A stretch of DNA of 64,000 nucleotides from Demequina sp. NBRC 110053. Lineage in GTDB: Bacteria; Actinomycetota; Actinomycetes; Actinomycetales; Demequinaceae. The stretch is from assembly GCF_002090095.1 (NCBI RefSeq), contig NZ_BBRJ01000002.1, positions 547,265 to 611,264 on the forward strand, in the 5' to 3' direction. The translations under genes were made by a program, and so were the position numbers. The notes under the pieces were generated by a model, which did no database searches, had not been told where the DNA came from, and was given only the letters and a program-made list of their open reading frames with translations. Positions 18,291-27,271 of the stretch are shown piece after piece. Positions within the stretch are counted from its first letter, which is position 1; each line of letters starts with the position of its first letter.

Positions 18291-18974
18291 TCACCGCGAC
18301 GCCCACTCCATGCCGCGTTTGATGAGCCGCGCGACCTCCGGGCGCTTGAGGACGTCCACGGTGTGCCCGAGCGACGTGACGAAGATTCGTCCTTCGCCCC
18401 ACTCCCTGGTCCACGCGACTGGCATCCTGACCGGGGCGTGCCACTCGTCGCCGTCGCCCGGCTGGAGCTCGCAGTCGGCGATCACCTCGATGAGGTTGTC
18501 GGTGAGCACCCAGTACTGCTCCGTGCGGATGTCGAAGTCGGACACCCCATCCATGATGGGATGCTCGGGCGCCTGCACGCGAACGGTGTAGTCACGGTAG
18601 GGCTCGACGTCGAGGTGCCCGCGGTCCTCGGGCGCGTGCGGATGCGCGGCGAACTGCGCGCCGACGAACTGCAGGTAGTCGGTCGAGTTGCGGAACGAGT
18701 CGATGATGCCGCCGTGCCACCCTGCGAAGCCGGCGCCGCGCGCCACCGTGCGCCGCAGCCCGTCGATCTCGTCCACGGTGGCAGAACCCATGGTGATGCA
18801 CTGGACGATGAGGTCGTAGCGAGCCATCGTGGCATCGTCCGAGTACACCTCAGGCGTCTCCTCGACGTCCACGACGAACCCGTGCCGCCGCAGGACGGGA
18901 ATGAAGAGGTCCGTGGCGGCCACCGGGTCGTGGCCCGGCCAACCACCACGCACGATCAGGCACTGTCGAGACAC
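18291..18974 (-). CDS. ThuA-domain (trehalose-utilisation-like) protein
   Basis: 227 residues, entirely one ThuA domain of the glutamine-amidotransferase-like fold. Conserved parts include GFAGWHGGIIDSFRN (about 86-100), HPHAPEDRGHLDVE and PVAWTREWGEGRIFVTSLGHT. ThuA proteins occur near sugar oxidoreductases and act in trehalose or related sugar breakdown in rhizobia, though the chemistry is not settled. The GTG start has AAGGGG upstream. A TATCAT -10 element (19024-19019) and a CGGTG repeat lie in its leader. It may serve the carbohydrate locus at 1-13 kb, which has no ThuA gene of its own. Confidence 0.82.
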   Translation of the reverse strand: MSRQCLIVRGGWPGHDPVAATDLFIPVLRRHGFVVDVEETPEVYSDDATMARYDLIVQCITMGSATVDEIDGLRRTVARGAGFAGWHGGIIDSFRNSTDYLQFVGAQFAAHPHAPEDRGHLDVEPYRDYTVRVQAPEHPIMDGVSDFDIRTEQYWVLTDNLIEVIADCELQPGDGDEWHAPVRMPVAWTREWGEGRIFVTSLGHTVDVLKRPEVARLIKRGMEWASR

Positions 18975-18990
18975 GGAATCCCCTTCGGTT

Positions 18991-19010
18991 CGGTGCGGTG
19001 CGGTGCGGTG
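18991..19010 (-). repeat. Four tandem CGGTG units in the ThuA gene leader
   Basis: Four exact copies of the plus-strand 5-mer CGGTG, with a fifth imperfect copy (CGGTT) adjoining, lie between the predicted -10 (19024-19019) and the ribosome-binding site. Slippage would change leader length but not the reading frame. Confidence 0.8.
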
Positions 19011-19110
19011 GTACGGCCATGATACGGGCGCGCGGGCGTCGTCAGACCACCTGCGCGCAGACGTGATCGACCTGTGACCGTCGCGGTCAGAGCACGACGG
19101 CGCGCCCGGC

Positions 19111-20037
19111 TCACAGCAGGGCCGACGTCGCCCCAGGGACTCGCTCCGCCGTCAGGACGCAGCGCCACGATTCCCCGCCGACCCCCTCGGCCCAGTCCAG
19201 CGTCCCGGAGTCCAGGCCATGCGCAGCGAGATCAACGCCCAGCACCAGCACCGATGGTCCGGCGCCCGACACCACCGCCGCGAGACCCTGGCCGCGCAGG
19301 CGCTCGATCATGGCGGGCGCCGCCGCCATGACGTCCGCGCGGTACTGCTGGTGAAGCCGGTCCTCGGTGGCTGCGAAGAGATCCTCGGGCCGGCCGGCCA
19401 ACGCGTTCACGAGGAGCGCGGCTCGGCCGGCATTGAAGGCCGCATCCTCGTGCGGCACCCGTGACGGGAGGACCGACCGCGCCTGCTTGGTGGGCAGCAC
19501 CGAGCCAGGGATCAGCACCGCGGTCTCGATCTCCTCTGCCACCTGGAGGGGCACGGCGTGGGCGCCGGACTCGTCGGACCACGCCACGGTCGCGCCCCCG
19601 TAGATGGCGGGGGCGGCATTGTCGGGATGGCCTTCGAATCGGGTCGCGATGTCCAGTGCGATCTCGGCGGACAGCGCCTCGGGCTCGGCGATGAGGCCGC
19701 GGGCGGCGGAGATCCCTGCGACGACGGCTGCCGCGGACGACCCCAGCCCCCGGCCGTGGGGGATGCGGTTGATGGCGCGGATCGCGAGGCCCACCTGCGA
19801 CGCTCCCACCTGATCGAGCGCCTCGCGCAGCGCGCGCACCACCAGGTGCGTCTCGTCGCGCGGCAGGCTGTCCGCGCCCTCGCCCTCGATCTGGATCGCG
19901 ACCGACGACGTGGCGACCGCACGCACCTCGATCTCGTCCGAGACACCCAGCGCCATGCCCAGCGCGTCGAAGCCGGGCCCCAGGTTGCCCGCCGTCGCGG
20001 GAACGGACACCCTGACGGCATCGGCCGCAAGCCTCAT
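19111..20037 (-). CDS. thrB: Homoserine kinase
   Basis: 308 residues of the GHMP kinase family. It phosphorylates homoserine with ATP, the step before threonine synthase. The N-terminus carries VPATAGNLGPGFDALGMAL, the GHMP phosphate-binding loop is PHGRGLGSSAAAVVAGI (about 95-111), and the C-terminal GHMP motif is AVVSGAGPSVLVL. The ATG at 20037 follows the thrC stop by 2 nt, so thrB is the third gene of the hom-thrC-thrB operon. Length is typical. Confidence 0.95.
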   Translation of the reverse strand: MRLAADAVRVSVPATAGNLGPGFDALGMALGVSDEIEVRAVATSSVAIQIEGEGADSLPRDETHLVVRALREALDQVGASQVGLAIRAINRIPHGRGLGSSAAAVVAGISAARGLIAEPEALSAEIALDIATRFEGHPDNAAPAIYGGATVAWSDESGAHAVPLQVAEEIETAVLIPGSVLPTKQARSVLPSRVPHEDAAFNAGRAALLVNALAGRPEDLFAATEDRLHQQYRADVMAAAPAMIERLRGQGLAAVVSGAGPSVLVLGVDLAAHGLDSGTLDWAEGVGGESWRCVLTAERVPGATSALL

Positions 20038-20039
20038 CG

Positions 20040-21098
20040 TTACAGCCCCAGCACCTTGGCCGCGGCGGCGACGTCGACGGGGATCACGGTGGGCTCGACC
20101 TCGTGGCCCGCAAGTGCGGTCGCGGTGTCCTTGAGCCCGTTGCCCGTGACCGTGCACGTGATGGTCGCACCCTGCGGGACCTCTCCCTGAGCAGCGGCTG
20201 CCAGCAGGCCCGCGATGGGCGCGGCCGATGCGGGCTCGACGAAGACTCCCACGTCGGCGGCGAGCCTGGCCTGGGCCGCCAGGATCGCGGCGTCCTCGAC
20301 GGCGCGAATCCAGCCGCCCGACTCATCGCGCGCGGCGATGGCGAGGTCCCACGACGCTGGCTTGCCGATGCGGATCGCCGTCGCCACGGTCTCGGGGTCC
20401 TTGATCGGGTGTCCAGCGACGAAGGGCGCGGCACCTGCCGCCTGAACGCCCCAGATGCGCGGGGTGCGGGTCGCGCCTCCCGCGTCGCGCGCCTCTGCGA
20501 AGCCCATCCAATACGCGGAGATGTTGCCGGCGTTGCCCACGGGCAGCATGTGGATGTCCGGCGCGTCCCCCAGCTGGTCGACGATCTCGAACGCCGCCGT
20601 CTTCTGGCCCTGGAGGCGGTACGGGTTGACCGAGTTCACAAGCGCGACGGGGTAGTCCTCCGACAGAGATCGCACGATGTCGAGGCACTCATCGAAGTTG
20701 CCGTCCACCTGCACGAGGCGGGCGCCGTGCACGATCGCCTGCGCCATCTTGCCCGCCGCGATCTTGCCCTGCGGGATCATCACCACGCACTGCAGCCCTG
20801 CGTGCGCGGCGTAGGCGGCTGCCGAGGCGGAGGTGTTGCCCGTGGACGCGCACACCACGGTGTGGTCACCGTCCTTGACCACCTGCGTGATCGCGGAGGT
20901 CATGCCGCGGTCCTTGAAGGAACCGGTGGGGTTCATGCCTTCGACCTTCACATAGACGTCAGCACCCACCTCCTGCGAGATCGACGGCGCGTGGACGAGC
21001 GGCGTGCCACCCTCGCCCAGCGAGATGATGCGGTCCTCCTCGGTGAACGGCAGTCGGTCCAGATACTCGCGGATGATTCCGCGCCACACGTGCGCCAT
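20040..21098 (-). CDS. thrC: Threonine synthase
   Basis: 352 residues, PLP-dependent fold II. It converts O-phosphohomoserine to threonine. The PLP lysine lies in GSFKDRGM (about residue 62), the substrate/cofactor loop is [15 protein letters not shown], and the phosphate-binding glycines are in [12 protein letters not shown]. The start [13 protein letters not shown] is typical of the short actinobacterial form. Its ATG overlaps the hom stop by 1 nt (TGATG), and thrB follows 2 nt after it. Confidence 0.96.
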   Translation of the reverse strand: MAHVWRGIIREYLDRLPFTEEDRIISLGEGGTPLVHAPSISQEVGADVYVKVEGMNPTGSFKDRGMTSAITQVVKDGDHTVVCASTGNTSASAAAYAAHAGLQCVVMIPQGKIAAGKMAQAIVHGARLVQVDGNFDECLDIVRSLSEDYPVALVNSVNPYRLQGQKTAAFEIVDQLGDAPDIHMLPVGNAGNISAYWMGFAEARDAGGATRTPRIWGVQAAGAAPFVAGHPIKDPETVATAIRIGKPASWDLAIAARDESGGWIRAVEDAAILAAQARLAADVGVFVEPASAAPIAGLLAAAAQGEVPQGATITCTVTGNGLKDTATALAGHEVEPTVIPVDVAAAAKVLGL

Positions 21099-22387
21099 CA
21101 GGCCTCTCCCTCGATCCGCAGCACGGACCACACGTCGTTGACGGCGTCCGTCGCGCGCAGGTCCGCGACGGTCGCTCGCAGAGCCGCCTCGGGCGCGCGG
21201 TGCGTCGACAGGATCAGCCCTGCGTGACCGCGCCCAGCCATCTGGCGAACGGACTCGATTCCCACCTCGTGCGTCGCGAAGATCGACGCGACGGCAGCGA
21301 GCACGCCGGGCCGATCAGGCACCGACATGCGCACCGCATAGCGCGTCATGGCCGCGTCCATGGGCAGGACCTCGTGGCGCGCGTAGTTCGACTCGAGCGG
21401 ACCCTTGCCGCCGTTGGCCTTGTGCCGAGCCACCGACACCACGTCGCCCAGGACGGCCGAGGCGGTGGGTGCTCCCCCGGCTCCCTGTCCGTAGAACATG
21501 AGCTCGCCAGCGGCCTCGGCCTCGACGAAGACGGCGTTGAACGCCCCGCGGACGCTCGCGAGCGGGTGGTCGGTGGGCAGCAGGGTGGGGTGGACGCGAA
21601 CGGAGACCCCACCGTTGGCCTGCTCCGCGACGGCGAGCAGCTTGATGACTCGACCCGTCTCGGTCGCGGCCGCGATGTCGTCGGGTGTGATCTCGGTGAT
21701 GCCCTCGCAGTAGACGTCGTCGAGCGACACGCGCTGATGAAAGGCGAGCGACGCGAGGATCGCCGCCTTCGCGGCGGCGTCGTGGCCGCCCACGTCCGCG
21801 GTCGGGTCCGCCTCTGCGTAGCCCAGGCGCTGCGCCTCGGCCACGACATCCTCGTACGACAGGCACTTGGTGGTCATCTCGTCGAGCACGTAGTTGGTGG
21901 TGCCGTTGACGATGCCCAGGATCCGGGTGACCCGGTCCCCCGTGAGGGACTCGCGGACGGGCCGCACCAGGGGGATGGCACCGGCGACCGCGGCCTCGTA
22001 GTAGAGGTCTGCGCCCGCCGCATCGGCGGCCTCGTAGAGCTCGGCGCCATGCGTCGCGAGCAGAGCCTTGTTGGCCGTCACCACGGCCGCTCCACGGGCG
22101 AGCGCGCGCAGGATCAGCGACTTCGCGGGCTCGTCGCCGCCCATGAGCTCGACCACGACGTCCGCGCGGTCGACGAGCGACTCAGCGTCCGACGTCAACG
22201 CCTCGACGGGAACCGCAGGGTCGCGCGGCACGGAGGTGTCGCGCACGTAGACGCCCGCAAGGGAGACCGGGGCGCCCACGCGGGCGGCGAGGTCGTCGGA
22301 CTGCTCGAGCAGGAGCCGCACCACCTGGGTGCCGACGGTCCCGCAGCCCAGGACGGCGATGGTCACGGAGTCGGTGGGGGCAGACAC
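21098..22387 (-). CDS. hom: Homoserine dehydrogenase
   Basis: 429 residues. The NAD(P) domain begins [13 protein letters not shown], the catalytic domain has [14 protein letters not shown] and a Lys/Asp site in [23 protein letters not shown], and the end is an ACT domain (about 345-425, with [16 protein letters not shown]) that usually mediates threonine inhibition. It reduces aspartate semialdehyde to homoserine. The GTG at 22387 is chosen because TAGAGT (22400-22395) ends 7 nt upstream, and earlier codons are not family-like. It heads hom-thrC-thrB and has its own apparent promoter. Confidence 0.94.
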   Translation of the reverse strand: MSAPTDSVTIAVLGCGTVGTQVVRLLLEQSDDLAARVGAPVSLAGVYVRDTSVPRDPAVPVEALTSDAESLVDRADVVVELMGGDEPAKSLILRALARGAAVVTANKALLATHGAELYEAADAAGADLYYEAAVAGAIPLVRPVRESLTGDRVTRILGIVNGTTNYVLDEMTTKCLSYEDVVAEAQRLGYAEADPTADVGGHDAAAKAAILASLAFHQRVSLDDVYCEGITEITPDDIAAATETGRVIKLLAVAEQANGGVSVRVHPTLLPTDHPLASVRGAFNAVFVEAEAAGELMFYGQGAGGAPTASAVLGDVVSVARHKANGGKGPLESNYARHEVLPMDAAMTRYAVRMSVPDRPGVLAAVASIFATHEVGIESVRQMAGRGHAGLILSTHRAPEAALRATVADLRATDAVNDVWSVLRIEGEA

Positions 22388-22463
22388 GGCCACAACTCTA
22401 TCGGAGCGCACCAAGCGCGCAGACGTCCCGCGGCAGCGCGCTGAGGTGGGCGAGGATGGCCCC

Positions 22464-23321
22464 ATGAGACCTGTCGCGACCACGACCCTCGGCCGCCGCA
22501 TGGGCGCTGGCGTCCGCCTCCTGTGGCGCTTCGCCTTCACCCAGATTCAGTGCCTTGCCTTTGCCATCGCGATCTTCGTGGCGATGGCCGTCACGGACGT
22601 GGTCTCGCTCCCGATCGCCCGCTACGACGCGCTCCTCGTCGCCGGCCTCGCGATCACGGCCGTGCTGTGGTGGACCGGTTACGAGACCACGCGCGAGGTC
22701 GGCGTGATCGCGGCGTTCCACCTCCTGGGGCTGCTGCTCGAGATCTTCAAGGTCGCGCAGGGCTCATGGAGCTACCCCGACGATGGGCTGACGATGGTCG
22801 CAGGTGTTCCGCTGTACTCAGGCTTCATGTATGCCGCCGTCGGCTCGTACCTGTGCCAGGCGTGGCGCCGCTTCGACCTGCGCATCACCCGCTATCGGAG
22901 CATCCCGATGGCGGTCCTCGCTGTGGCCGCGTACCTCAACTTCTTCACGCACCACTGGATCTGGGATCTGCGCTGGGGCATCGCGCTCGGGTTCATCGCG
23001 GCGATGTGGGCGACGTTCGTGCACTACACCGTGGGCGATCGGCGGCTACGGATGCCGCTCGCCGTTGCATTCGTGCTCATCGGCTTCTTCCTCTGGGCCG
23101 CGGAGAACATGGGCACCTTCCTCGGGGCGTGGCAGTACCCGGACCAGGCCGATCTGTGGCGCGCGGTGCATGTGGGCAAGCTCGGGTCATGGGCGCTGCT
23201 CGTGACGCTGAGCTTCGTCATCATCGCGACGCTCAAGCAGTATGAGGGAACCTTCTACGGGCATCCCGGCGACCGACCGTCCGTCGAGCGCACCGACGGT
23301 TGGGGCGACGAAGCACGCTGA
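22464..23321 (+). CDS. DUF817-family membrane protein
   Basis: 285 residues with about 8 hydrophobic helices. Family-type segments include WTGYETTREVGVIAAFHLLGL, SWSYPD and EN(M)GTF(L)GAWQYPDQ. I recognise the DUF817 family, whose function is unknown. The ATG at 22464 starts MRPVATTTLGRR and has GAGGAT upstream. It ends 16 nt before the phosphatase gene, and its products are not obviously linked to the amino-acid genes on either side. Confidence 0.8.
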   Translation: MRPVATTTLGRRMGAGVRLLWRFAFTQIQCLAFAIAIFVAMAVTDVVSLPIARYDALLVAGLAITAVLWWTGYETTREVGVIAAFHLLGLLLEIFKVAQGSWSYPDDGLTMVAGVPLYSGFMYAAVGSYLCQAWRRFDLRITRYRSIPMAVLAVAAYLNFFTHHWIWDLRWGIALGFIAAMWATFVHYTVGDRRLRMPLAVAFVLIGFFLWAAENMGTFLGAWQYPDQADLWRAVHVGKLGSWALLVTLSFVIIATLKQYEGTFYGHPGDRPSVERTDGWGDEAR

Positions 23322-23337
23322 CGTAGGCTCGCGTGCC

Positions 23338-23910
23338 ATGAGCGAGCACCCCTCCACGGTCCGTCCCGCCCGAGTCACGATGGTCTGCACCGGCAACATC
23401 TGCCGCTCCCCCGCGATGCACTACCTCGCGCAGCGCGACTGGGGCGACGCGGCGGAGGTGACGAGCGCCGGGATCTACGCGGAGATCGGGATGGATGCGA
23501 CGCAGGAGATGCGCCGTTCAGCCAGGCGCCACGGGCTGACGATCCCGCGCCACCGGCCCACCCAGCTCGATCGTGCCATCCTCAGCCAGGCCGATCTGGT
23601 CCTGGTCGCGACGCAGCAGCACCTGACGTGGATCGAGCGCGAGTGGGGCTCGCTCGCCCCTCACGTGTTCGGCATCAAGGAGGCTGCGGAGCTGACGCAG
23701 AGGGCCGATGCGCCAGCTGGGGACAGCCCCCGCGAACGGCTGACGAACGCGGCGGCCTCGTTGCACGCGGCCAGAGTTGCGCATCCGGCACCGGTGCGCA
23801 GCCTCGACGACCCATGGTCGCTCGACGAGGCCACGTACGACCGCGTCATGGGCGAGATCGTCGAGGATCTCGAGGCGCTGACGGATTGGGCGGAGCTTCG
23901 CACCGCATAG
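23338..23910 (+). CDS. Low-molecular-weight protein tyrosine phosphatase
   Basis: 190 residues. The phosphate loop VCTGNICRSP (CX5R, about 17-26) and the C-terminal general-acid segment DDPWSLD define the LMW-PTPase family. The general-acid Asp lies later than usual because of an insertion of about 30 residues before it. The ATG at 23338 follows TAGGCT (23324-23329) by 8 nt. Targets are unknown. Members are also related to ArsC, but this protein lacks the ArsC cysteine pair. Confidence 0.88.
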   Translation: MSEHPSTVRPARVTMVCTGNICRSPAMHYLAQRDWGDAAEVTSAGIYAEIGMDATQEMRRSARRHGLTIPRHRPTQLDRAILSQADLVLVATQQHLTWIEREWGSLAPHVFGIKEAAELTQRADAPAGDSPRERLTNAAASLHAARVAHPAPVRSLDDPWSLDEATYDRVMGEIVEDLEALTDWAELRTA

Positions 23911-23928
23911 CGGTCCCAGCGGACCGCT
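23909..23928 (+). terminator. Hairpin overlapping the phosphatase stop codon
   Basis: AGCGGTCC and GGACCGCT form a perfect 8-bp stem with loop CAGC, starting inside the TAG stop codon. It probably terminates the DUF817-phosphatase transcript. The 175 nt that follow, up to the small acidic gene, hold no other gene I can support. Confidence 0.55.
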
Positions 23929-24103
23929 CAGTCGCTGCGTCACTCGCTCGCGGCACCGCTCGGCCGCTGAATCGCGCTGACGCAGGGCCCCGCCGCTACC
24001 GACGGCGAATCCGCCGGTGGTCGTCCGCAGGGACAACTTCGCTGCGGACGTGACAACGGCGGCCCGGGCGCTGAGGGGGCGATCCGGGCCGCTGCCGTCT
24101 CGC

Positions 24104-24322
24104 CTACAGGTCTGTGGAACGAGGCTGGCGGGTGCCGCCGACGGACTCGGCAGGAGCCACGTCGTCGTCCGACGAGACCGCCTCCTGTGCGCCCTCGTCG
24201 GTGCCATTCTGCTCGGGCTCGGGGATGTCGTCGAAGGGCGTGTGACCCTTGGTCTTGCGCTCCTGCTCGACCTCGTCAGCGAGGTGCTGCAGGGACTGGG
24301 TGCCTTCGTGATCGAACGCCAT
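24104..24322 (-). CDS. Small acidic protein A, paralogue of its neighbour
   Basis: 72 residues, strongly acidic and without hydrophobic segments, so probably soluble and partly disordered. The ATG at 24322 is preceded by GGAAGGAG, which argues for a real gene. The segment EGTQSLQHLADEVEQER aligns with EGTEALQAIADDVEAER of the gene at 24452-24688, so the two are tandem paralogues. I recognise no family and cannot assign a function. Confidence 0.65.
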   Translation of the reverse strand: MAFDHEGTQSLQHLADEVEQERKTKGHTPFDDIPEPEQNGTDEGAQEAVSSDDDVAPAESVGGTRQPRSTDL

Positions 24323-24451
24323 GACGGTCTCCTTCCGTCCTCCGGGAGCGCGTCGGCACCCGGAGCGGTCGACACGGTCGTCGCCCGCTTGCCTACGTCA
24401 ACGCGCACATGCGTCTCAGAAAGTTCACAGGTGACGGCGATCGATCACCCG

Positions 24452-24688
24452 TCAGGGACGTCCGCTCTGCTGACCCTGGATGAACGATCCGGGCGGGACC
24501 TCGCCCAGCACGGTGTCGTTGTCGTGGTCCTCGCGGGTCTCACCGTCGTCCTCTGGCGTGTCGTCGTCCGGCAGGCTGGTCTTGCGTCCGGCCTGCTCGC
24601 GCTCAGCCTCCACGTCGTCGGCGATCGCCTGCAGGGCCTCGGTGCCCTCGCGGATCTCCTGCTCGTTCTGGTCGTCGGGGGTGGGCAT
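24452..24688 (-). CDS. Small acidic protein B, paralogue of its neighbour
   Basis: 78 residues starting MPTPDDQNEQEI, rich in Asp and Glu, with a predicted helix (about 10-35) that matches the helix of the 72-residue neighbour. The ATG at 24688 is chosen over an upstream in-frame ATG (24835) because GGGAGAGGAAG lies directly before it and the extra residues are basic and unlike the paralogue. The longer form would also overlap the ArsR operator region. Function unknown. Confidence 0.65.
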   Translation of the reverse strand: MPTPDDQNEQEIREGTEALQAIADDVEAEREQAGRKTSLPDDDTPEDDGETREDHDNDTVLGEVPPGSFIQGQQSGRP

Positions 24689-24807
24689 CTTCCTCTCCCT
24701 TCGTCTCTTGCGACGGCTCTTTGCCGACGCTCGGGCAAACCAGGACCACCGCCGGGTTGTTCCAAGGTCACGCCGTTCGGCCTTCTCGCTCGCGGTTTGC
24801 ACGGTGC

Positions 24808-24839
24808 TTCGATATCTGTCAAAGTAGACAAACATCGAA
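24808..24839 (+). promoter_or_regulatory. Probable ArsR operator upstream of the ArsR-ArsC gene
   Basis: Nested inverted repeats TTCGAT/ATCGAA (24808-24813 and 24834-24839) and TGTC/GACA (24817-24820 and 24827-24830) share one dyad axis. The patch is A+T-rich compared with its surroundings and ends 22 nt before the fusion gene. ArsR/SmtB proteins bind such imperfect dyads and autorepress. Repression by the ArsR half of the fusion is inferred. Confidence 0.6.
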
Positions 24840-24861
24840 ATAGCACTCCGAGGAGCGACCG

Positions 24862-25902
24862 ATGACCACCACCCATCCCGATCGCGACACGTGCCTCTCC
24901 GCCGTCGAGGCGCACACCATCGACCCCGAGCTCGCAGTCGCCGCAGCGGGCGTTCTCAAGGCCGTGGCGGATCCGCTGCGCCTGCGGATGCTCGCGCTCA
25001 TCGCATCCGCGCCCGACGGCGAGGCCTGCGTCTGCGATCTCAGCGAGCTCGCCGAGGTCTCAGGTCCCACCGTCTCGCACCACCTCAAGACGCTCAAGGA
25101 TGCCGGCGTCGTGACGTCGGCACGCCGCGGAACGTGGGTGTACTACCGCGTGGCCGAGGACCTCGTCCCGACGGTCAGGGCGCTGATGGAGACCCTCGTC
25201 CCTGCCGTGGCCACCGCCCCGTCCGACCGCGCCGGAGCCAAGGACGAAGGCCGCGGCATTCCCGAGCTCGACAACGTCGACCGCGCGCTCGCCAAGGTCG
25301 AGAAGGACCTCGTCGCGCGCTTCCCCGACCTCGACGCCAGCACCGTGGTGCGCGTGGTGCGCGAGTCGCACACGGCTCTCTCGCGCCGCGCCGCGATCAA
25401 GCAGCACCTCGTGCCGCTCACTCGGCACTTCGCTCGCCAGCGGTTGGCAGACCTGCGCAAAATTGCGTCGCCCGACGTGCCGCATGCACCCCAGGTCCTG
25501 TTCGTATGCGTCCAGAACGCGGGCCGTTCTCAGCTCGCCGCGGCGCTCGTCCATCGCTACGCGGGCGAGCGAGTGACGGTGCGCTCGGCCGGATCGATGC
25601 CTGCGGCGTCGATCCACGCCGCCGTGCGCGAGCGTCTCGACGCCATCGGCGCGGCCCACGCGGCCTTCCCCAAGCCCCTCACGGACGATGCCGTGCGGGC
25701 CTCCGACGTCGTCATCACCATGGGCTGCGGCGACGTGTGCCCCATCTACCCCGGCACGCGATACGAGGACTGGCAGGTAGGAGACCCCGCGGTCGCCTCT
25801 CCGGCCGGCATCGCGGCCATCGTCGACGACATCGACCAGCGCGTGAGGGCGCTGCTCCGCCAGCTCCTTCCCGACCTCGAGCTCCCCGCAGCCCAGCCCT
25901 GA
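24862..25902 (+). CDS. ArsR regulator fused to arsenate reductase (ArsC)
   Basis: 346 residues. Residues about 25-105 are an ArsR winged helix with the metal-site ACVCDL (CxC) and recognition segment SGPTVSHHLKTLKDAGVV. Residues about 133-190 form a helical bundle (three-helix linker), and about 208-346 are an ArsC/LMW-phosphatase domain with the loop VCVQNAGRSQL (CX5R) and resolving cysteines in MGCGDVCPIYPG. One chain could sense arsenite and reduce arsenate. GAGGAG precedes the ATG. No arsenite pump gene is adjacent in this window, so efflux must be encoded elsewhere. A second, diverged fusion lies at 47390. Confidence 0.9.
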   Translation: MTTTHPDRDTCLSAVEAHTIDPELAVAAAGVLKAVADPLRLRMLALIASAPDGEACVCDLSELAEVSGPTVSHHLKTLKDAGVVTSARRGTWVYYRVAEDLVPTVRALMETLVPAVATAPSDRAGAKDEGRGIPELDNVDRALAKVEKDLVARFPDLDASTVVRVVRESHTALSRRAAIKQHLVPLTRHFARQRLADLRKIASPDVPHAPQVLFVCVQNAGRSQLAAALVHRYAGERVTVRSAGSMPAASIHAAVRERLDAIGAAHAAFPKPLTDDAVRASDVVITMGCGDVCPIYPGTRYEDWQVGDPAVASPAGIAAIVDDIDQRVRALLRQLLPDLELPAAQP

Positions 25903-25916
25903 GCGCTCGCGAGCCC

Positions 25917-27269
25917 TCAGCCGGGCGCGACGTCCCAGCTGAGGAGGTCGTCGAGCGTCTCGCGGCGGATGAGCACCTGCGCGGCGCCGTCGCCGACCGC
26001 GACAACGGGCGGGCGCAGGATGGCGTTGTAGTTGGACGCCATCGAGCGACCGTAGGCACCGGTGGCCGCCACGGCGAGCAGGTCACCACGCGCCGTGTCC
26101 GCCGGCAGCTCGACGTCGCGGACAACGATGTCGCCGGACTCGCAGTGCTTGCCGACGACCCGCGACAGCACCGCAGGAGAGTGGGAGACGCGTCCGGCGA
26201 GCTCCGCCGAGTACTCCGCGCCGTACATGATGGTGCGGGGGTTGTCGCTCATGCCGCCGTCGACTGCGACGTACTGGCGCTCGCCGCCGTCGTCGAGCGC
26301 GACGCGCTTGACCACGCCAACCTCGTACACGGTGATGCCGGCAGGGCCGGCGATCGCGCGCCCGGGCTCGATCGACATGGCTGGCCACGACCCCCCTGCC
26401 GTTGCGAGGGCCGCCGCGACCGCATCGGCGATCTCACGGGCGGCCACCGCCGGGTCGAGGGCCTCGGCGCCGTCGGTGTAGGCGATCGCGTAGCCGCCAC
26501 CCAGGTCGACCTCGGGCAGCTCGACGCCGGACTGGGCCGCGAAGGCGGCGCGCAGACCGAGCATGCGCTCCGCCGACTCGCGGAAGGCCTCCACCGACAG
26601 GATCTGGCTGCCGATGTGAGTGTGGATCCCGCGGAGTTCGAGCCCCGGCGCGGCGTGGGCCGCGCCGAGCGCCTCGAGCGCGGCGCCGCTCGCGAGCGAG
26701 AGACCGAACTTCTGGTCCTCGTGGCTGGTGGCGATGTACTCGTGCCCGCCCGCGTGGACGCCCGTCGTCACGCGCACCAGCACCGGCGCTGTGCGGCCCA
26801 GCGCCTGTGCGAGCCCTGACAGCACCTCGATCTCCGTCATCGAGTCGACGACGATGTGCCCGACGCCCGCCTCGAGCGCACGCGTGAGCTCGGCATCGGA
26901 CTTGTTGTTGCCGTGCAGCGTGATGCGGTCGGCTGGCATGCCTCCGCGCAGCGCCAGCTCGAGCTCTCCCCCGCTCGCGACGTCGATGCCCAGGCCGTCC
27001 TCGTGCATCCACGCCGCGATGCGCGAGGCGAGCAGCGCCTTGGACGCGTAGTAGACGTCGCACGTCGCGCCGTGCGCGGCGAAGGCATCCGCGAAGTGCG
27101 TGGCGAACGCGCGCGCCCGCGAGCGCAGGTCGTTCTCGTCAACCACGAACAGTGGCGTGCCGTGCTCGCGCGCGAGGTCGCGGACGTCGATCCCGCCCAC
27201 GCTCATCGCGCCGTCGTCTCCGCGCGCGTGCGTCGCAGGCCACACCGAGCGCGGCTCGACTCCCGCCAC
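25917..27269 (-). CDS. lysA: Diaminopimelate decarboxylase
   Basis: 450 residues, fold-III PLP enzyme making lysine from meso-diaminopimelate. The PLP lysine lies in YYASKALL (about 85), the His of HTHIGSQI and the Gly-rich GGGYAIAY contact the cofactor, EPGRAIAGPAG is the phosphate-binding segment, and GKHCESGD supplies the active-site Cys from the other subunit. The GTG at 27269 comes 2 nt after the argS stop and gives the N-terminal extension usual in actinobacterial LysA. It forms an operon with argS. Confidence 0.94.
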   Translation of the reverse strand: MAGVEPRSVWPATHARGDDGAMSVGGIDVRDLAREHGTPLFVVDENDLRSRARAFATHFADAFAAHGATCDVYYASKALLASRIAAWMHEDGLGIDVASGGELELALRGGMPADRITLHGNNKSDAELTRALEAGVGHIVVDSMTEIEVLSGLAQALGRTAPVLVRVTTGVHAGGHEYIATSHEDQKFGLSLASGAALEALGAAHAAPGLELRGIHTHIGSQILSVEAFRESAERMLGLRAAFAAQSGVELPEVDLGGGYAIAYTDGAEALDPAVAAREIADAVAAALATAGGSWPAMSIEPGRAIAGPAGITVYEVGVVKRVALDDGGERQYVAVDGGMSDNPRTIMYGAEYSAELAGRVSHSPAVLSRVVGKHCESGDIVVRDVELPADTARGDLLAVAATGAYGRSMASNYNAILRPPVVAVGDGAAQVLIRRETLDDLLSWDVAPG

Positions 27270-27271
27270 GG

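Noticed and set aside
22388-22463. T-box or attenuator before hom
   Set aside because: The space is under 80 nt, the -10 is 7 nt from the start, and no leader hairpin or Thr-rich peptide is visible.
24689-24835. Longer start for small acidic protein B
   Set aside because: The extension is basic, unlike the paralogue, overlaps the ArsR operator, and the internal ATG has the better ribosome-binding site.
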